A DNA stretch of 47,285 nt from Actinomycetes bacterium (GCA_021851885.1 JAJZBS010000012.1:1-47285); one strand, 5' to 3'; shown: positions 31,409 to 40,385, numbered from the stretch's first letter. The notes: generated by a model not told the origin, from the letters alone. Made by a program: numbers and translations.

Positions 31409-32440
31409 CTACAGCACGCCCTTGGAGTGGACCCGGTAGGGGGCGAGGAGCTTGGCGGCGATGTCCCAGTCCTCGAGCGCCCCTGCCTGTGCGAACGCCT
31501 GACGGCTGGCCTGTGGAACCCCACCGAGGCTCGGCATCACGAGTGCTCGGGCGCCGCGGGTCTTTATCAGCATCGTGGTGAGCGAGATCGCTGCCTGAGT
31601 GACATCGGGTGGCACCGCGCTCACCGCCAAGAAGTCCGGGGGCGCCGCCAGCGTGTGAGCGGAGGCGAACGGGCTCGTGGTCAGGACACAGGTAGCGGCC
31701 CCAGGGGCGATGGCCTGCACGTAGACCGACTCGGTGGAGGCGCCATCAGCGACGGTGAGCTGCGTGCCGGGAAAGGCGCCTGAGGCCGGATAGACGCCCC
31801 ACAGTCCACCGGCGCCGTCCGTGGCAGCAACGGTCGCCGTGGTGGCCCCGGCGGCGATCGAAGCGACCAGTTCGGTGTGCGGGTAGCCCGACACGTAGCT
31901 CCACACCGCGTAGACCGAGCTGGCCATGCCAGCGGTGGGCGGCAGGAGCGGGCTGTCCCCCGAGCGGCTCACCGCTGAGCCAGCCAGGGGGACGGTGATG
32001 CTGCGCCGTCCGATGCGCGCCATGGCCGCCGTGGCCGCCCCGACGCTCGTGGTGTTAGAGGGGTCGAAGCCGATGTCGATGCCGACCACTTCGAGGACCG
32101 GCTTGTAGTCGCACACCAGGCGCAAGAGACCTTGGCGGATTCGGACCTGGCCGGACTGCACGGCCAAGCTCGCTGCCAGGCTCGCGCCCTTGGTCGCCGG
32201 GTCTGTGCCGAAGCAGATGTTGTCGGCCCACGCCGAAGCGCGACGCAGGGTGTCGGCTAAAGCCTGCGCCTGCTGAGGGGGGCTGCCGCCCGGGACGAGG
32301 TGGGCTGCGTCGACTGCGGTGGGAGCAAAGAGGTACTGGCTGTTGGACAGGTACGGGAGCGCCGGGGCTCCGATCGAGCCGACCGCCGGGTTGACGATCG
32401 GCTGAGCGAACGGGGCCGGCGTGTAGGGACCGATGCTCAT
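31409..32440 (-). CDS. Head-tail connector with inserted beta domain
   Basis: 343 residues; ATG overlaps the previous stop. Helical outer parts (DTLRRASAWADNICFGTDPATKGASLAAS and PPDVTQAAISLTTMLIKTRGA) resemble adaptor proteins that bind the portal. The inner part (HTELVASIAAGATTATVAATDGAGGLWGVYPASGAF) is the same beta module that recurs in this phage's tail proteins. About twice the size of a simple adaptor. Confidence 0.7.
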   Translation of the reverse strand: MSIGPYTPAPFAQPIVNPAVGSIGAPALPYLSNSQYLFAPTAVDAAHLVPGGSPPQQAQALADTLRRASAWADNICFGTDPATKGASLAASLAVQSGQVRIRQGLLRLVCDYKPVLEVVGIDIGFDPSNTTSVGAATAAMARIGRRSITVPLAGSAVSRSGDSPLLPPTAGMASSVYAVWSYVSGYPHTELVASIAAGATTATVAATDGAGGLWGVYPASGAFPGTQLTVADGASTESVYVQAIAPGAATCVLTTSPFASAHTLAAPPDFLAVSAVPPDVTQAAISLTTMLIKTRGARALVMPSLGGVPQASRQAFAQAGALEDWDIAAKLLAPYRVHSKGVL

Positions 32441-32631
32441 CGCTCACCTCGCCCCGACGCCAGCCTGACAGTCACCGTGGCTTCCACTGGCAGCAGCCGG
32501 CTTTTCGAGGTAGGGGCCCCGTACTCGATTTCGCAGATGACCGAGCACACTCCCCAGCCGTCCAGCTGCAAGCGGTGAAGCAGATGCGTGGCGGTGTCGA
32601 TGGTGTCGGGCGCCTCCGGGCGCTTGGCCAC
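32437..32631 (-). CDS. Small hypothetical head-tail protein
   Basis: 64 residues; GTG at 32631 shares its first base with the previous TAG. MAKRPEAPDTIDTATHLLHRLQLDGWGVCSVICEIEYG is followed by a short beta part. Overlaps on both sides support it. No domain recognised. Confidence 0.65.
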   Translation of the reverse strand: MAKRPEAPDTIDTATHLLHRLQLDGWGVCSVICEIEYGAPTSKSRLLPVEATVTVRLASGRGER

Positions 32632-32957
32632 TAGGTCGTCGAGTCGCGCCGCGGGCGCCCGGGGCCTCGACGCTGCGGAGTGGCGTCGCCATCCGAGATG
32701 CGTCCGGCCATGACTTCCTCGTTCACCTCATGCGGGGTGAAGAACCGCTCGCCCTTGGGGAAGCGGACCCTGAGCACCGTCTCGCCCACCTCGTCGGGCA
32801 GGTCGATCCACCCGTCCTCGTCGGCGGCGTAGTTCTTCCCGCCGTGCGAAACGCCTGATGCCCCGCTCGCGACAAGGCGCTCCTCGAAGGTGCGCTTACC
32901 GGGGCGGAGGGGATCGGCCACCCGGACCTGCATGGCACGGAACTGCTTGAGGAACAT
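32631..32957 (-). CDS. Small head protein with AT-hook-like tail
   Basis: 108 residues. MFLKQFRAMQVRVADPLRPGKRTFEERLVASG, then FPKGERFFTPHEVNEEVMAGRIS, a unit often found after actinophage capsid genes. The last ten residues (RRGPGRPRRD) form an AT-hook-like GRP core. A DNA-contacting role within the head is possible. Downstream of the hairpins after the capsid gene. Confidence 0.7.
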   Translation of the reverse strand: MFLKQFRAMQVRVADPLRPGKRTFEERLVASGASGVSHGGKNYAADEDGWIDLPDEVGETVLRVRFPKGERFFTPHEVNEEVMAGRISDGDATPQRRGPGRPRRDSTT

Positions 32958-32982
32958 GCCTGGGCTCCTTCGGTAGAGGTTC

Positions 32983-33057
32983 CCAGCGGCGCCGGAAGGC
33001 TGGAGCGCGCCTGGCGGCGCCGCTGGAGAGCAAAGACGAGGCGGCCGGTCCGGCCGC
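32983..33057 (-). terminator. Stem-loops after the major capsid gene
   Basis: Two structures lie in the 134-bp gap: an 11-bp inverted repeat (CCAGCGGCGCC at 32983-32993 with 33016-33026) and a compact one at 33041-33057 (GCGGCCG, CGGCCGC). On the minus strand the second is 35 bases after the capsid stop and is followed by CTCGTCTTTG. They may act as a partial terminator or protect the capsid mRNA end, giving more capsid than downstream protein. Confidence 0.55.
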
Positions 33058-33091
33058 TTCGCCGTTCGAGCCGGGGGCTCGGCCTAGGTTC

Positions 33092-34603
33092 TCAGGAGAG
33101 GCCCGGGGCGATGTTGCAGAGCACGCCCATCAGGGCGGACGCCTTGTTCTTGAACGCCTGGCGGCTCCGGACCTCGAAGTCGTAGCGGGGCCCGCCGTTG
33201 GCCACGCCGGTCTCCCGGTTGGCGCCGTAGTCGAAACGGAAGAAGTCGTAGAGGGTCTCGACTTCGAGCGTCGTGGCGATGTTGGCGCCCGGGAACGGCA
33301 CCTCATCGACCACCGAGACGATCATCCCGGGCGGTAGGTGGGGCTGAAGCTCCAGGGTGATCGGCTTGCCGTTGACGGTCTTGTTCAGGTAGATCGCCAC
33401 TGCGCCACCGACAGTCACCCGGTCACGCCCGTCGGGGGCGATGGGCAGCCAAGTGATGGCCTGAGGGCTGTCCAGCACGGCGTCGGCCAGGTCGTTGATG
33501 ACCTGCGACGACACCAGCATCCGGTTCGGGGTCAGCTGGTAGGTGTCGTAGATCGAGCGGTTCATCGCGTCGATCTGCTCCACCGCAGCGCCAGACACGG
33601 TGAGCTGGCCGCCGTCGAGCGACTGGTAATAGGCGCCCTGAGGGGTGCCGGTGCCAGGCGTGACGAGGTTGGCGACAGTCCCGGTGAGCCCGAGCTGGTC
33701 CAGCGACGCGGAGAAGTCACCGAGGATCGATGCTGTCAGCCCGTTCTGCCAGTACGGCTGGTAGGAGCTGTCGGCGGCGGGCACCGCAGGGCCAGGGTTG
33801 CCGGAGTTGTAGATGCCGGCGAGCGCCGGGACCTTCTGCGCGCCCGTCGGGACGAAGGTGACGGTCACCGTGTTGGTCGATGTGGTGGTGTAGTACACCT
33901 CGCCGCCGGCTGCGCCTCCCACGAACCAGTCGTAGGCCGCTGCGCCCTTGACCGCGGTGACGAAGCCGGTCACCGACGACGAGGCTGCGGCGGTCGTGAC
34001 TGTCGCCTCGCCCGATGCCACCCCGGAGCCGCCCCGGTAGTAGTTGAGGCCCGAGCGCGCCGCGCACTTCACGTACACGGCGGTGGCCGTCGGGATGGTC
34101 CCGCCGGAAGCCACCGGGCTCAGCGTCGGCGCAGGGCACGCCGGAAGGGCGAAGCTCTGAGCGTTCAGCTGGTGGATGTCGAGGGAGATGAGCTGCTGGT
34201 TGATCGACTGGAGGGTGTCGACCGCCAGCACATCCGCGTAGTTCTGGCCCTGCGAGAGGGCGTCCCACGACACGGTGCCACCGGCGCCGATCGTGGCGAA
34301 CGGCGAGTACATGTACTGGTTCTCGATATTGACCAGCGGGGCCGCGTAGTCCGCCTGCACCCCGCCGTCGGGCTGCGTGTTGTTGATGTTCTGCAACGCC
34401 TGCCAGACAGCGAAGAGGGCTCCCTGAGGAGCGGCCTTTCGGGCCGTGGAGTCGAAGAACGGGGTGTCGACCGGCACCCAGGAGATCAGGTCATCCATGT
34501 GGATGCCCGCGACTCCGGCGCCGGTGGTGATGCCGCTCGTGACGGCCTTGATCATTTCGAACGTGTCCTCGGTGACGCCGAGAGCGTCAGATCCCCAAGA
34601 CAT
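33092..34603 (-). CDS. Major capsid protein with inserted Ig-like domain
   Basis: 503 residues from ATG 34603, after AAGGAAGG. HK97-type outline: an N-terminal arm (SDALGVTEDTFEMIKAVTSG), DDLISWVPVDTPFFDSTARKAAPQG and QGQNYADVLAVDTLQSINQQLISLDIHQLNAQ, then the P-domain and C-terminal FDYGANRETGVANGGPRYDFEVRSRQAFKNKASAL. Residues 168-270 are an insertion shaped like Fn3/Ig modules: APTLSPVASGGTIPTATAVYVKCAA, SSVTGFVTAVKGAAAYDWFVGG, TVTVTFVPTG. It probably projects from the shell. Stem-loops follow the gene. Confidence 0.9.
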   Translation of the reverse strand: MSWGSDALGVTEDTFEMIKAVTSGITTGAGVAGIHMDDLISWVPVDTPFFDSTARKAAPQGALFAVWQALQNINNTQPDGGVQADYAAPLVNIENQYMYSPFATIGAGGTVSWDALSQGQNYADVLAVDTLQSINQQLISLDIHQLNAQSFALPACPAPTLSPVASGGTIPTATAVYVKCAARSGLNYYRGGSGVASGEATVTTAAASSSVTGFVTAVKGAAAYDWFVGGAAGGEVYYTTTSTNTVTVTFVPTGAQKVPALAGIYNSGNPGPAVPAADSSYQPYWQNGLTASILGDFSASLDQLGLTGTVANLVTPGTGTPQGAYYQSLDGGQLTVSGAAVEQIDAMNRSIYDTYQLTPNRMLVSSQVINDLADAVLDSPQAITWLPIAPDGRDRVTVGGAVAIYLNKTVNGKPITLELQPHLPPGMIVSVVDEVPFPGANIATTLEVETLYDFFRFDYGANRETGVANGGPRYDFEVRSRQAFKNKASALMGVLCNIAPGLS

Positions 34604-34726
34604 GAGGGGGGCCCTTCCTTTCGGGAAGAAGAAGTGGGAGGCCCCGGGGGGCGTCGACATGGCCGCCTGTCGGGCCGCCAGTCCGCTCACGGTGCGGGGC
34701 GTGTGCGCCCTAGCGGGCGCGGTCGG

Positions 34727-36202
34727 TCAGTCCGCCAAGAGGCGGGTGGGGCCGTTGGTCGGGCCTTGCGCGACCCGGCCTCGCTCGGCGGCGATCATCT
34801 TCGCCTTCAGCAGCTCGACTCCGAGCATCTGGCGCTCCCTCGGGGACTTCGCCTTTTCGAGACGCTCCTCCAGGGCACCGAATGCGGAGGCGCCGTCACC
34901 CCGCAACGCTGGCGTGCCGCTGAGGCCCGCGGTGTTGAGGAACGGGCCCGGCATCGGCTGCTTCTCGACGGTTTCGAGGCGCTGTGCGAGCGCCTCGATC
35001 TGCTTGCGTAGCTGCGCCTTCTCGGCGGCGACGGCTTCGGCAGCGGCCGGGTCGGTCCCCTCTGGCGCGCCAGCGCCCTTCGAGACCTTCTCCTGCTTGC
35101 CCTTCGCCTTCTTCGCGGCCTTGCGGGCAGTGGCCTTCGCCGCCTTGGCGGCCTTCGCCGCCTTGGCGGCCTTCGCGGCCTTCGCCTTCCGGAACGCCCG
35201 GCGAGCTGCGTCACGCTCGTCGAGCAGCTTGATCAGCTCGTCGTTCGTCATCTCATCCAACTCCTTGAGAGTGTCGGTACTGCCATCGGTGTCGTCCAGC
35301 AACGCCTGAAGGGCGTCCATGCAGCGACGGATAGCTCCTTCCGTCTTCCCGGACAGGCGCCGGCCGGCCTTGGCGGCCTTGCCGTTGCCTTCCGCCTTCT
35401 CGCGCTCGGTGAAGGTCCGCACCACCTCCGCCAGCTCGGCGACCAGGCGCTCAGCCTTCTCCCCCAGCGCGACATCTTTAGCCTCCCAAGCGGCCGACCC
35501 CGGGTCGCTGTCAGCGGAGGACCGCTTGGCCTTCGCCTTGCGGGACTCCGCCTCGGTCTGGCCCTCGGCCTCTCGCTTCGCTTCGGCGTCGGCCTCGGCG
35601 CCGCCCGGAGCGACGTCGCCGCCTCCGTCGCTGGCGTCAGCCTTGCGTGCCACCGCGCCCGTCTGGCTCAGAGCGGCCGCCTTCGGGACGGCCTTGTCTG
35701 GAGCGGTGTCGCCCTGGCCGTCGCCGTCGGCCAAGGCGTCGGCCTCCCAGCCCCGGTCCCGAGGTGAGCCCCCGCCCGGCTGGGCGTTGCCGGAGCGAAC
35801 CGGCCCGTTCTCGGGGTGGTTCTCCTCGGTCTGGTGCTCGAAGTCTTCCTTGGCCACGTTCCAGTCCTTGGGGAGCTTCGAGGTGAGCCCAAGCGCTCGG
35901 GCTCGCTTGATGATGTGTGCCTTCGCTGCGGCCTGGTCGCCCTTGTAGGTCGAGAGAAAGCCGATGGCGGACTCCAGGTGAGCCGCGTCGGGGATCGGGA
36001 AAGCGCCGTTGGGCATCGCGACCCCGGAGCGAGCCATCTTGTGGCGCTGCGCCGCGGTGATCTTCGCCTTCTCGACTGCGGCTGCCTCGTCCAGAGACTC
36101 AGCCACAGCCTTGGCGAGCAGGGGAGAGAAACCGTTCGCTCCGGCGGCCACGAGATGCAGCGACTCGGGGTCCAGTGCGTCGAACTCGTACACATCTGAC
36201 AT
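34727..36202 (-). CDS. Scaffold-like head maturation protein
   Basis: 491 residues between protease and capsid genes. Residues 1-110 contain a folded unit (FDALDPESLHLVAAGANGFSPLLAK... AAHLESAIGFLSTYKGDQAAAKAHIIKRARALGL) seen in actinophage pre-capsid proteins. Residues 110-430 are acidic or basic low-complexity coiled coil with an Ala/Lys run (residues 325-380), as in scaffolds. The last 60 residues (MPGPFLNTAGLSGTPALRGDGAS...REALGVELLKAK type) may bind the capsid. Probably cut by the adjacent protease on maturation. Confidence 0.75.
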   Translation of the reverse strand: MSDVYEFDALDPESLHLVAAGANGFSPLLAKAVAESLDEAAAVEKAKITAAQRHKMARSGVAMPNGAFPIPDAAHLESAIGFLSTYKGDQAAAKAHIIKRARALGLTSKLPKDWNVAKEDFEHQTEENHPENGPVRSGNAQPGGGSPRDRGWEADALADGDGQGDTAPDKAVPKAAALSQTGAVARKADASDGGGDVAPGGAEADAEAKREAEGQTEAESRKAKAKRSSADSDPGSAAWEAKDVALGEKAERLVAELAEVVRTFTEREKAEGNGKAAKAGRRLSGKTEGAIRRCMDALQALLDDTDGSTDTLKELDEMTNDELIKLLDERDAARRAFRKAKAAKAAKAAKAAKAAKATARKAAKKAKGKQEKVSKGAGAPEGTDPAAAEAVAAEKAQLRKQIEALAQRLETVEKQPMPGPFLNTAGLSGTPALRGDGASAFGALEERLEKAKSPRERQMLGVELLKAKMIAAERGRVAQGPTNGPTRLLAD

Positions 36203-36205
36203 GCG

Positions 36206-36802
36206 TCAGCTCCTCACTCGGGAAAGCGTCTCGGGTGACGCGGGGCGCCTAGCAGCACGACCCTGCGGAGAGGCCCCGCCGATGGCACCGGCCTTGTACA
36301 ACCGCCACGTCGGGGGGTCGAGGATCAGTCCGACGATCCAGTCCCCCGCCTCGATGCGCTCCTCCGCGCCGCTCGGCGCCTTGAGCACCCACGGTGTCGA
36401 GGCTCGGTAGACGTAGTTCTCGACCACCCGAGCGGCCTGCTCGTGGCCGTCCTCGTGCCAGAGCCCGACGCGGGCGCCGTTATCCATGAACCGCCAGCAC
36501 GCCTTTTCCAGCACCTCGGGGCGGACCACGTCGACGTAGCCATCAGCTCCGCGCTGCGGCATCCGGTTCGGCGAGTAGGCGACCAACAGCAGGAACCGGT
36601 TCTCGTCATCGGCCTTGAGGACTGTGCCGCCCACAGCCGCTTTGGCGAGTTGGTGCTCGGTCGCCGACAGCAGGTTCTCCGCGGCCCGTTCGGGATCCAC
36701 GCCAGCGTCCTCCGCCGCCGCCACCAAGTCCGCCCACACAAGGGCGTGAGGCTGGTCCTCGTGACGCTGCGTGGGCTCCCCGCACTCGCACACGAGGCAC
36801 AC
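36206..36802 (-). CDS. XkdF-like prohead protease
   Basis: 198 residues. Residues 60-170 match XkdF-type phage serine proteases: DDENRFLLLVAYSPNRMPQRGADGYVDVVRPEVLEKACWRF, then GARVGLWHEDGHEQAARVVENYVYRA and IEAGDWIVGLILDP. Conserved His in HEDGH and Ser-like positions downstream fit a herpes-type fold. N-terminal CLVCECGE is a small zinc-like addition. It would cleave scaffold and capsid during maturation. Confidence 0.8.
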   Translation of the reverse strand: MCLVCECGEPTQRHEDQPHALVWADLVAAAEDAGVDPERAAENLLSATEHQLAKAAVGGTVLKADDENRFLLLVAYSPNRMPQRGADGYVDVVRPEVLEKACWRFMDNGARVGLWHEDGHEQAARVVENYVYRASTPWVLKAPSGAEERIEAGDWIVGLILDPPTWRLYKAGAIGGASPQGRAARRPASPETLSRVRS

Positions 36803-36805
36803 GGC

Positions 36806-37120
36806 TCAGACGACCCGCACCCACGTGGCGTCGCCGGTAGCGCCAGGGGCGGCCGGCGCGAAGGTCGGCAAGCCTCCCTCCCCGAGAGCCACAGGGCGCG
36901 GCTGGTTGGTCGGCGTAGCCCACTCGGTCCCGCCCACCTTGAGCGACAGGGCGTAGGAGCCGGGCTGGGCGACGTAGAAGGTAGTGGGATTGGCCGCCAC
37001 TGGTGTGCCGGCGCTGACGGCAGCCCCGGGATCGAAGAACAGGGCGACCGCTGCGCCTCCGCTGGTGAGCGCCACGGTTGTCGGGTTCGCCCCGGGGTTC
37101 ACCTTGAAGCCTGCGCTCAT
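36806..37120 (-). CDS. Small beta-rich head protein (decoration candidate)
   Basis: 104 residues: FKVNPGANPTTVALTSGGAAVALFFDPGAAVSAGT, FYVAQPGSYALSLKVGG and GDATWVRVV are short beta strands of an immunoglobulin-like sandwich. The place between portal and protease genes fits a head-decoration or fibre protein. No catalytic motif. Confidence 0.65.
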   Translation of the reverse strand: MSAGFKVNPGANPTTVALTSGGAAVALFFDPGAAVSAGTPVAANPTTFYVAQPGSYALSLKVGGTEWATPTNQPRPVALGEGGLPTFAPAAPGATGDATWVRVV

Positions 37121-37129
37121 CGGGCCACC

Positions 37130-37480
37130 TCAGTCCACCTTGTCGTTCCATGCGAGGAACACGGTCGTATAGGGGGCCGCCAGCTGCGCGTTGGCGACGC
37201 TGTTGTCGATGTAGAGGTCGACGTGGTGCTTGCGGATCCACTTCGCCTTCGCCTTGTGCGGAGGGTCCCCGAACAGGACGATCTTGTCGTAGCAATGCCC
37301 GCAGCCGATCTCTTCGAGGAGCTGCTTCTTCTCACGCTTGTCGGCCTTGGTCGGCTTGGGCGCCGAGCATCCGGTGAGGATCACGACCTGGTGGCCCGCT
37401 GCGCGCAGCGACGACATGAGGCTCTGGAAGGTGGCGGGGTCCTCGTCAACGGTCCCATTCAGGTCGAGCCCCACCTTCAC
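37130..37480 (-). CDS. HAD-like phosphatase protein with DLN in place of DxD
   Basis: 116 residues; GTG in a GTGA overlap with the portal gene. VKVGLDLNGTVDEDPATF is motif I of the HAD superfamily, VVILTGCSAPK is motif II (Thr), and VDLYIDNSVAN is near motif IV with one Asp. The second Asp of DxD is Asn, which usually blocks the phosphatase reaction while keeping the nucleophile Asp. LFGDPPHKAKAKWIRKHHVD lies between. It may bind or slowly process nucleotides; role in a head gene cluster unclear. Confidence 0.75.
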   Translation of the reverse strand: MKVGLDLNGTVDEDPATFQSLMSSLRAAGHQVVILTGCSAPKPTKADKREKKQLLEEIGCGHCYDKIVLFGDPPHKAKAKWIRKHHVDLYIDNSVANAQLAAPYTTVFLAWNDKVD

Positions 37481-40344
37481 TTGGGCGCTCCTCTGGTTGG
37501 CAGGAATGCGTAGTAGGGAGCAACGGCGCAGCGCTCGTGGGGATGCACCGGGATCGGCCCGTTGGGCCAGCGCGCGCCGATGGGGATCGGCGACGCCGCC
37601 TCGTTCTGCTTGCACAACACGCAGGCGGTCGGCTCGGCGAGCCACGCCAGCTCTTGGACACCGTTGGCCCGGTAGGTGTCCATAGCTCCGGCGCCGAACG
37701 CCCGGGTCAGTTCCGTCTCTGCGATCAGGCGTGCCCGAGCCGGGTCGCCGACGATGGCGCCGACGGCCTCCTGCGTGCGGGCGGGGTCCCACCCTTCTCG
37801 GATGCCCGAGGCGATGGCATCGCCGATGCGGTCGATCTGGGTGGTGGTGATCTCGGCCATCCACACCTCCGCGTCCGCCAGGAGCGCTCGGAGCCCGCCC
37901 GAGGCGGCCGCCGCGATCATCGGCGCCAGCTCGGGGCGCCAGTCCTCGATGAACTGCTCAGCGCTGCGGTCCAAGGTGGCGGACCACGCCGGCATCTGAC
38001 CGCCGGACGCTTGGGCGGCCTCCGCTGCGCCCTGCGTCCAGCCGTCCGCGTAGATGGATGCGAAGACCGCTCGCAGTTCAGTCAGGTGCCGAGCTGCTGA
38101 GCGCAGAACCGTGAGCGCCGCCTGGAGCGCGTCGGTCGCGTAGCCCTTCTCGACGTGGGCTGCGAGGGCCTCAGCCACCGCTCGCTCACCCAGTTCCCGA
38201 GCGAAGGCTTGCTGGAGCAACGGGGTGTAGTGCTCCACCAGGCGGTCCGTGTTGTGGTGAAAGTCGGCCCACGTGGCGACCCTGCGGGCCTTGGTGAAGG
38301 CGGCGTCGACCTGCTCCCGGCTGGACGCGTGGCGGAGCGCCGCCCACACCTGGTCGTACCGCGCTGAGGTGATCTGGGAATCGACGAAGGGGCGAGGGGA
38401 GCGGCCCTTGTCCACCCGGCTGCGCGACTGGGAGCGCCAGCGGCGAAGGTCCGCCTGTTCGGCCGCCTCTTGCTCGGCGCTTTCATCAGCGGGGCTCTGC
38501 CCGTAGCCGGCTGGTTCGCGGGGGTGGCTGGCCTCGTCGATGGGCCACGGGTCGTCGCCGGCTTCGAGCGCCTTGCGTGCGGCTGCCAGCCGGGACTTTC
38601 CCTCGCCTGGCAGAGCCCGGCTGCGCACGAATGCGTGAGGGTCGTCGGGGTCGCTCTGCGCTGCGGCGCCGACAAGAGCCGTCATGCCCGGCGGCACGTA
38701 CTCTCGGGGGACCACGGAGCCAGGCACCGGCGCACCGGTGAGTGGGTCGATCTGGCCGGCAACCGATAGCAAGTAGGAGACCGGGATCGGGCCTAGGCGC
38801 ACCGAGTCGAAGAACCGGGGGACCTTCTCGGCGGGGTTGGTGGGGTGGCCGAGCACCTTCTCGCGCACCTCGTCAGGACTCTCGGCGCCGATGCTCACGT
38901 AGATCTGATGCGCCTGAGCCTCCATGAGGCGGTCTTCGCGCTCGCGTCCCGTGTCGAAGCGCACCTGGACCGGCAGGTCCAAGTCGCACTGCAACACGTC
39001 GTCGAGCATGTCCTCGTAGTACGCGCAGTGCGGGAGCGTGTTGATCCTGAACTGCACATCCATCTGCGTGTCGCCGCTGGCCTTGTTCACCCCATCGGTG
39101 AACCCGAGGTCGCTCGGCGTCATCTGAAACGCGGCCACCGTCCGGCGCATCACGTACTCGGCGATGTGCGGGTCGAACTGCTGGGGCTTGTAGAACTTGA
39201 GGTCCGTGCCCGCCGGCAGCCAACGGAGACCCCAGCGCTCGGACTGGTCGCCGAAGGTCCAGTCGTTCCACGTCTCCTGCCACTCCGCGAGTGAGTCCGG
39301 GTCCGATTGGCCTTCGGGCGCCACAGCGAAGGCTTCCGGAACTTGCCCCGTGGTGAAAAACTGCAAAAAGTAGGTCTGGAGACGCACGTCGGTGTTTGCG
39401 TTTATCAACACTGTCTCGAGTGGCGCCACCCCGTAGGGCGACTCCGGCAACGGCCACATCGGGACGTACACGAGGTCTCGGGTGGTCAGCCAGTCCCACG
39501 GGATGCCCTGAATGAACTGCTGGAAGGCGGGCGCGTCGCCCTGGGGGGTGGCCCCGAAGTAGTCCAGCATGGGAGCGACCGTGGTGGCGTCGATCACCTG
39601 CAAAGAAACCAGCCGTCCGGCCCGGTCGCGCTGGCGGTAGAACGCGCCAGCGTCGTACCGCCACACGTTCATGGCATGCTCTGCAAGCCAGTTGCGCAAG
39701 CTTTGGATGCCGTCTGGCTTGCGTAGGAACGCCTTGGCGGCGGCGATCTCCTTGACCGGGTTGTCCTCGTAGCCGTCCATCGGCTCGAAGCGCAGCCGCA
39801 TCGAGCGCAGGTCGTTGATGGCGTGGCGAGTGCAGATGGCCGCCACGTCGTAGCCCTCGAACAGCCGCTTCAGGGTGGCGAACGGGATCCGGTCCGGGCG
39901 GGTGTCGGTCGTGATGTTGCGCCCGACGGTGTAGTCGTAGTTGCGGGGGCGCCGTCCGTAGCCGTAGTAGGGGACCAGCGGGGCGCCGGGGGCGAAGGGC
40001 TCCACCCAATCCATGCCCTGGCGTCGCAGAGCCACCTCGATCTCCGCTGGCGTCACACTCGCCGACGGGCCTAGGTGGCGGTGGGCCCGTTCGGCGAGCG
40101 TCTGCGCCGAGACCGGCCGGGCGTTGCCGAGGTTGCCGGCCGGTCCGCCCGAACGGGTCCAGGAGGCGGCGGTCTGAACGGCCTTGACCAGTTCGAGCAC
40201 CTGGGGCCGGTCCGGGCCGGTCATCTCAGTGTCGAGCTTGGGGTCCCGGGCGACGCGTAGTGCCTTGGTGAGCAACTCGCTGCGGGCCTCGATGGTGAGG
40301 GGCGCCGAGGTGTGGCGCCGATACCGGCGGAGAGACAGAGCCAA
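37477..40344 (-). CDS. Portal protein fused to a MuF-type head protein
   Basis: 955 residues from a TTG at 40344, chosen because GAGGAGG lies seven bases upstream and codon bias begins there. Residues 80-600 are the portal: GYGRRPRNYDYTVGRNITTDTRPDRIPFATLKRLFEGYDVAAIC, LIQ-type stem region, IPWDWLTTRDLVYVPMWPLPES and AFQMTPSDLGFTDGVNKASGD. Residues 690-955 are a MuF/SPP1 gp7-like unit ending with LIAETELTRAFGAGAMDTYRANGV and CVLCKQNEAA...HPHERCAVAPYY, the zinc-type C-terminus of that family. These are usually separate genes; fusion keeps them in fixed ratio. Confidence 0.88.
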   Translation of the reverse strand: MALSLRRYRRHTSAPLTIEARSELLTKALRVARDPKLDTEMTGPDRPQVLELVKAVQTAASWTRSGGPAGNLGNARPVSAQTLAERAHRHLGPSASVTPAEIEVALRRQGMDWVEPFAPGAPLVPYYGYGRRPRNYDYTVGRNITTDTRPDRIPFATLKRLFEGYDVAAICTRHAINDLRSMRLRFEPMDGYEDNPVKEIAAAKAFLRKPDGIQSLRNWLAEHAMNVWRYDAGAFYRQRDRAGRLVSLQVIDATTVAPMLDYFGATPQGDAPAFQQFIQGIPWDWLTTRDLVYVPMWPLPESPYGVAPLETVLINANTDVRLQTYFLQFFTTGQVPEAFAVAPEGQSDPDSLAEWQETWNDWTFGDQSERWGLRWLPAGTDLKFYKPQQFDPHIAEYVMRRTVAAFQMTPSDLGFTDGVNKASGDTQMDVQFRINTLPHCAYYEDMLDDVLQCDLDLPVQVRFDTGREREDRLMEAQAHQIYVSIGAESPDEVREKVLGHPTNPAEKVPRFFDSVRLGPIPVSYLLSVAGQIDPLTGAPVPGSVVPREYVPPGMTALVGAAAQSDPDDPHAFVRSRALPGEGKSRLAAARKALEAGDDPWPIDEASHPREPAGYGQSPADESAEQEAAEQADLRRWRSQSRSRVDKGRSPRPFVDSQITSARYDQVWAALRHASSREQVDAAFTKARRVATWADFHHNTDRLVEHYTPLLQQAFARELGERAVAEALAAHVEKGYATDALQAALTVLRSAARHLTELRAVFASIYADGWTQGAAEAAQASGGQMPAWSATLDRSAEQFIEDWRPELAPMIAAAASGGLRALLADAEVWMAEITTTQIDRIGDAIASGIREGWDPARTQEAVGAIVGDPARARLIAETELTRAFGAGAMDTYRANGVQELAWLAEPTACVLCKQNEAASPIPIGARWPNGPIPVHPHERCAVAPYYAFLPTRGAPK

Positions 40345-40385
40345 TCTTCTGCCTCCTCGGCCGCGCCGGAGTCTCGCAGGAGCTT

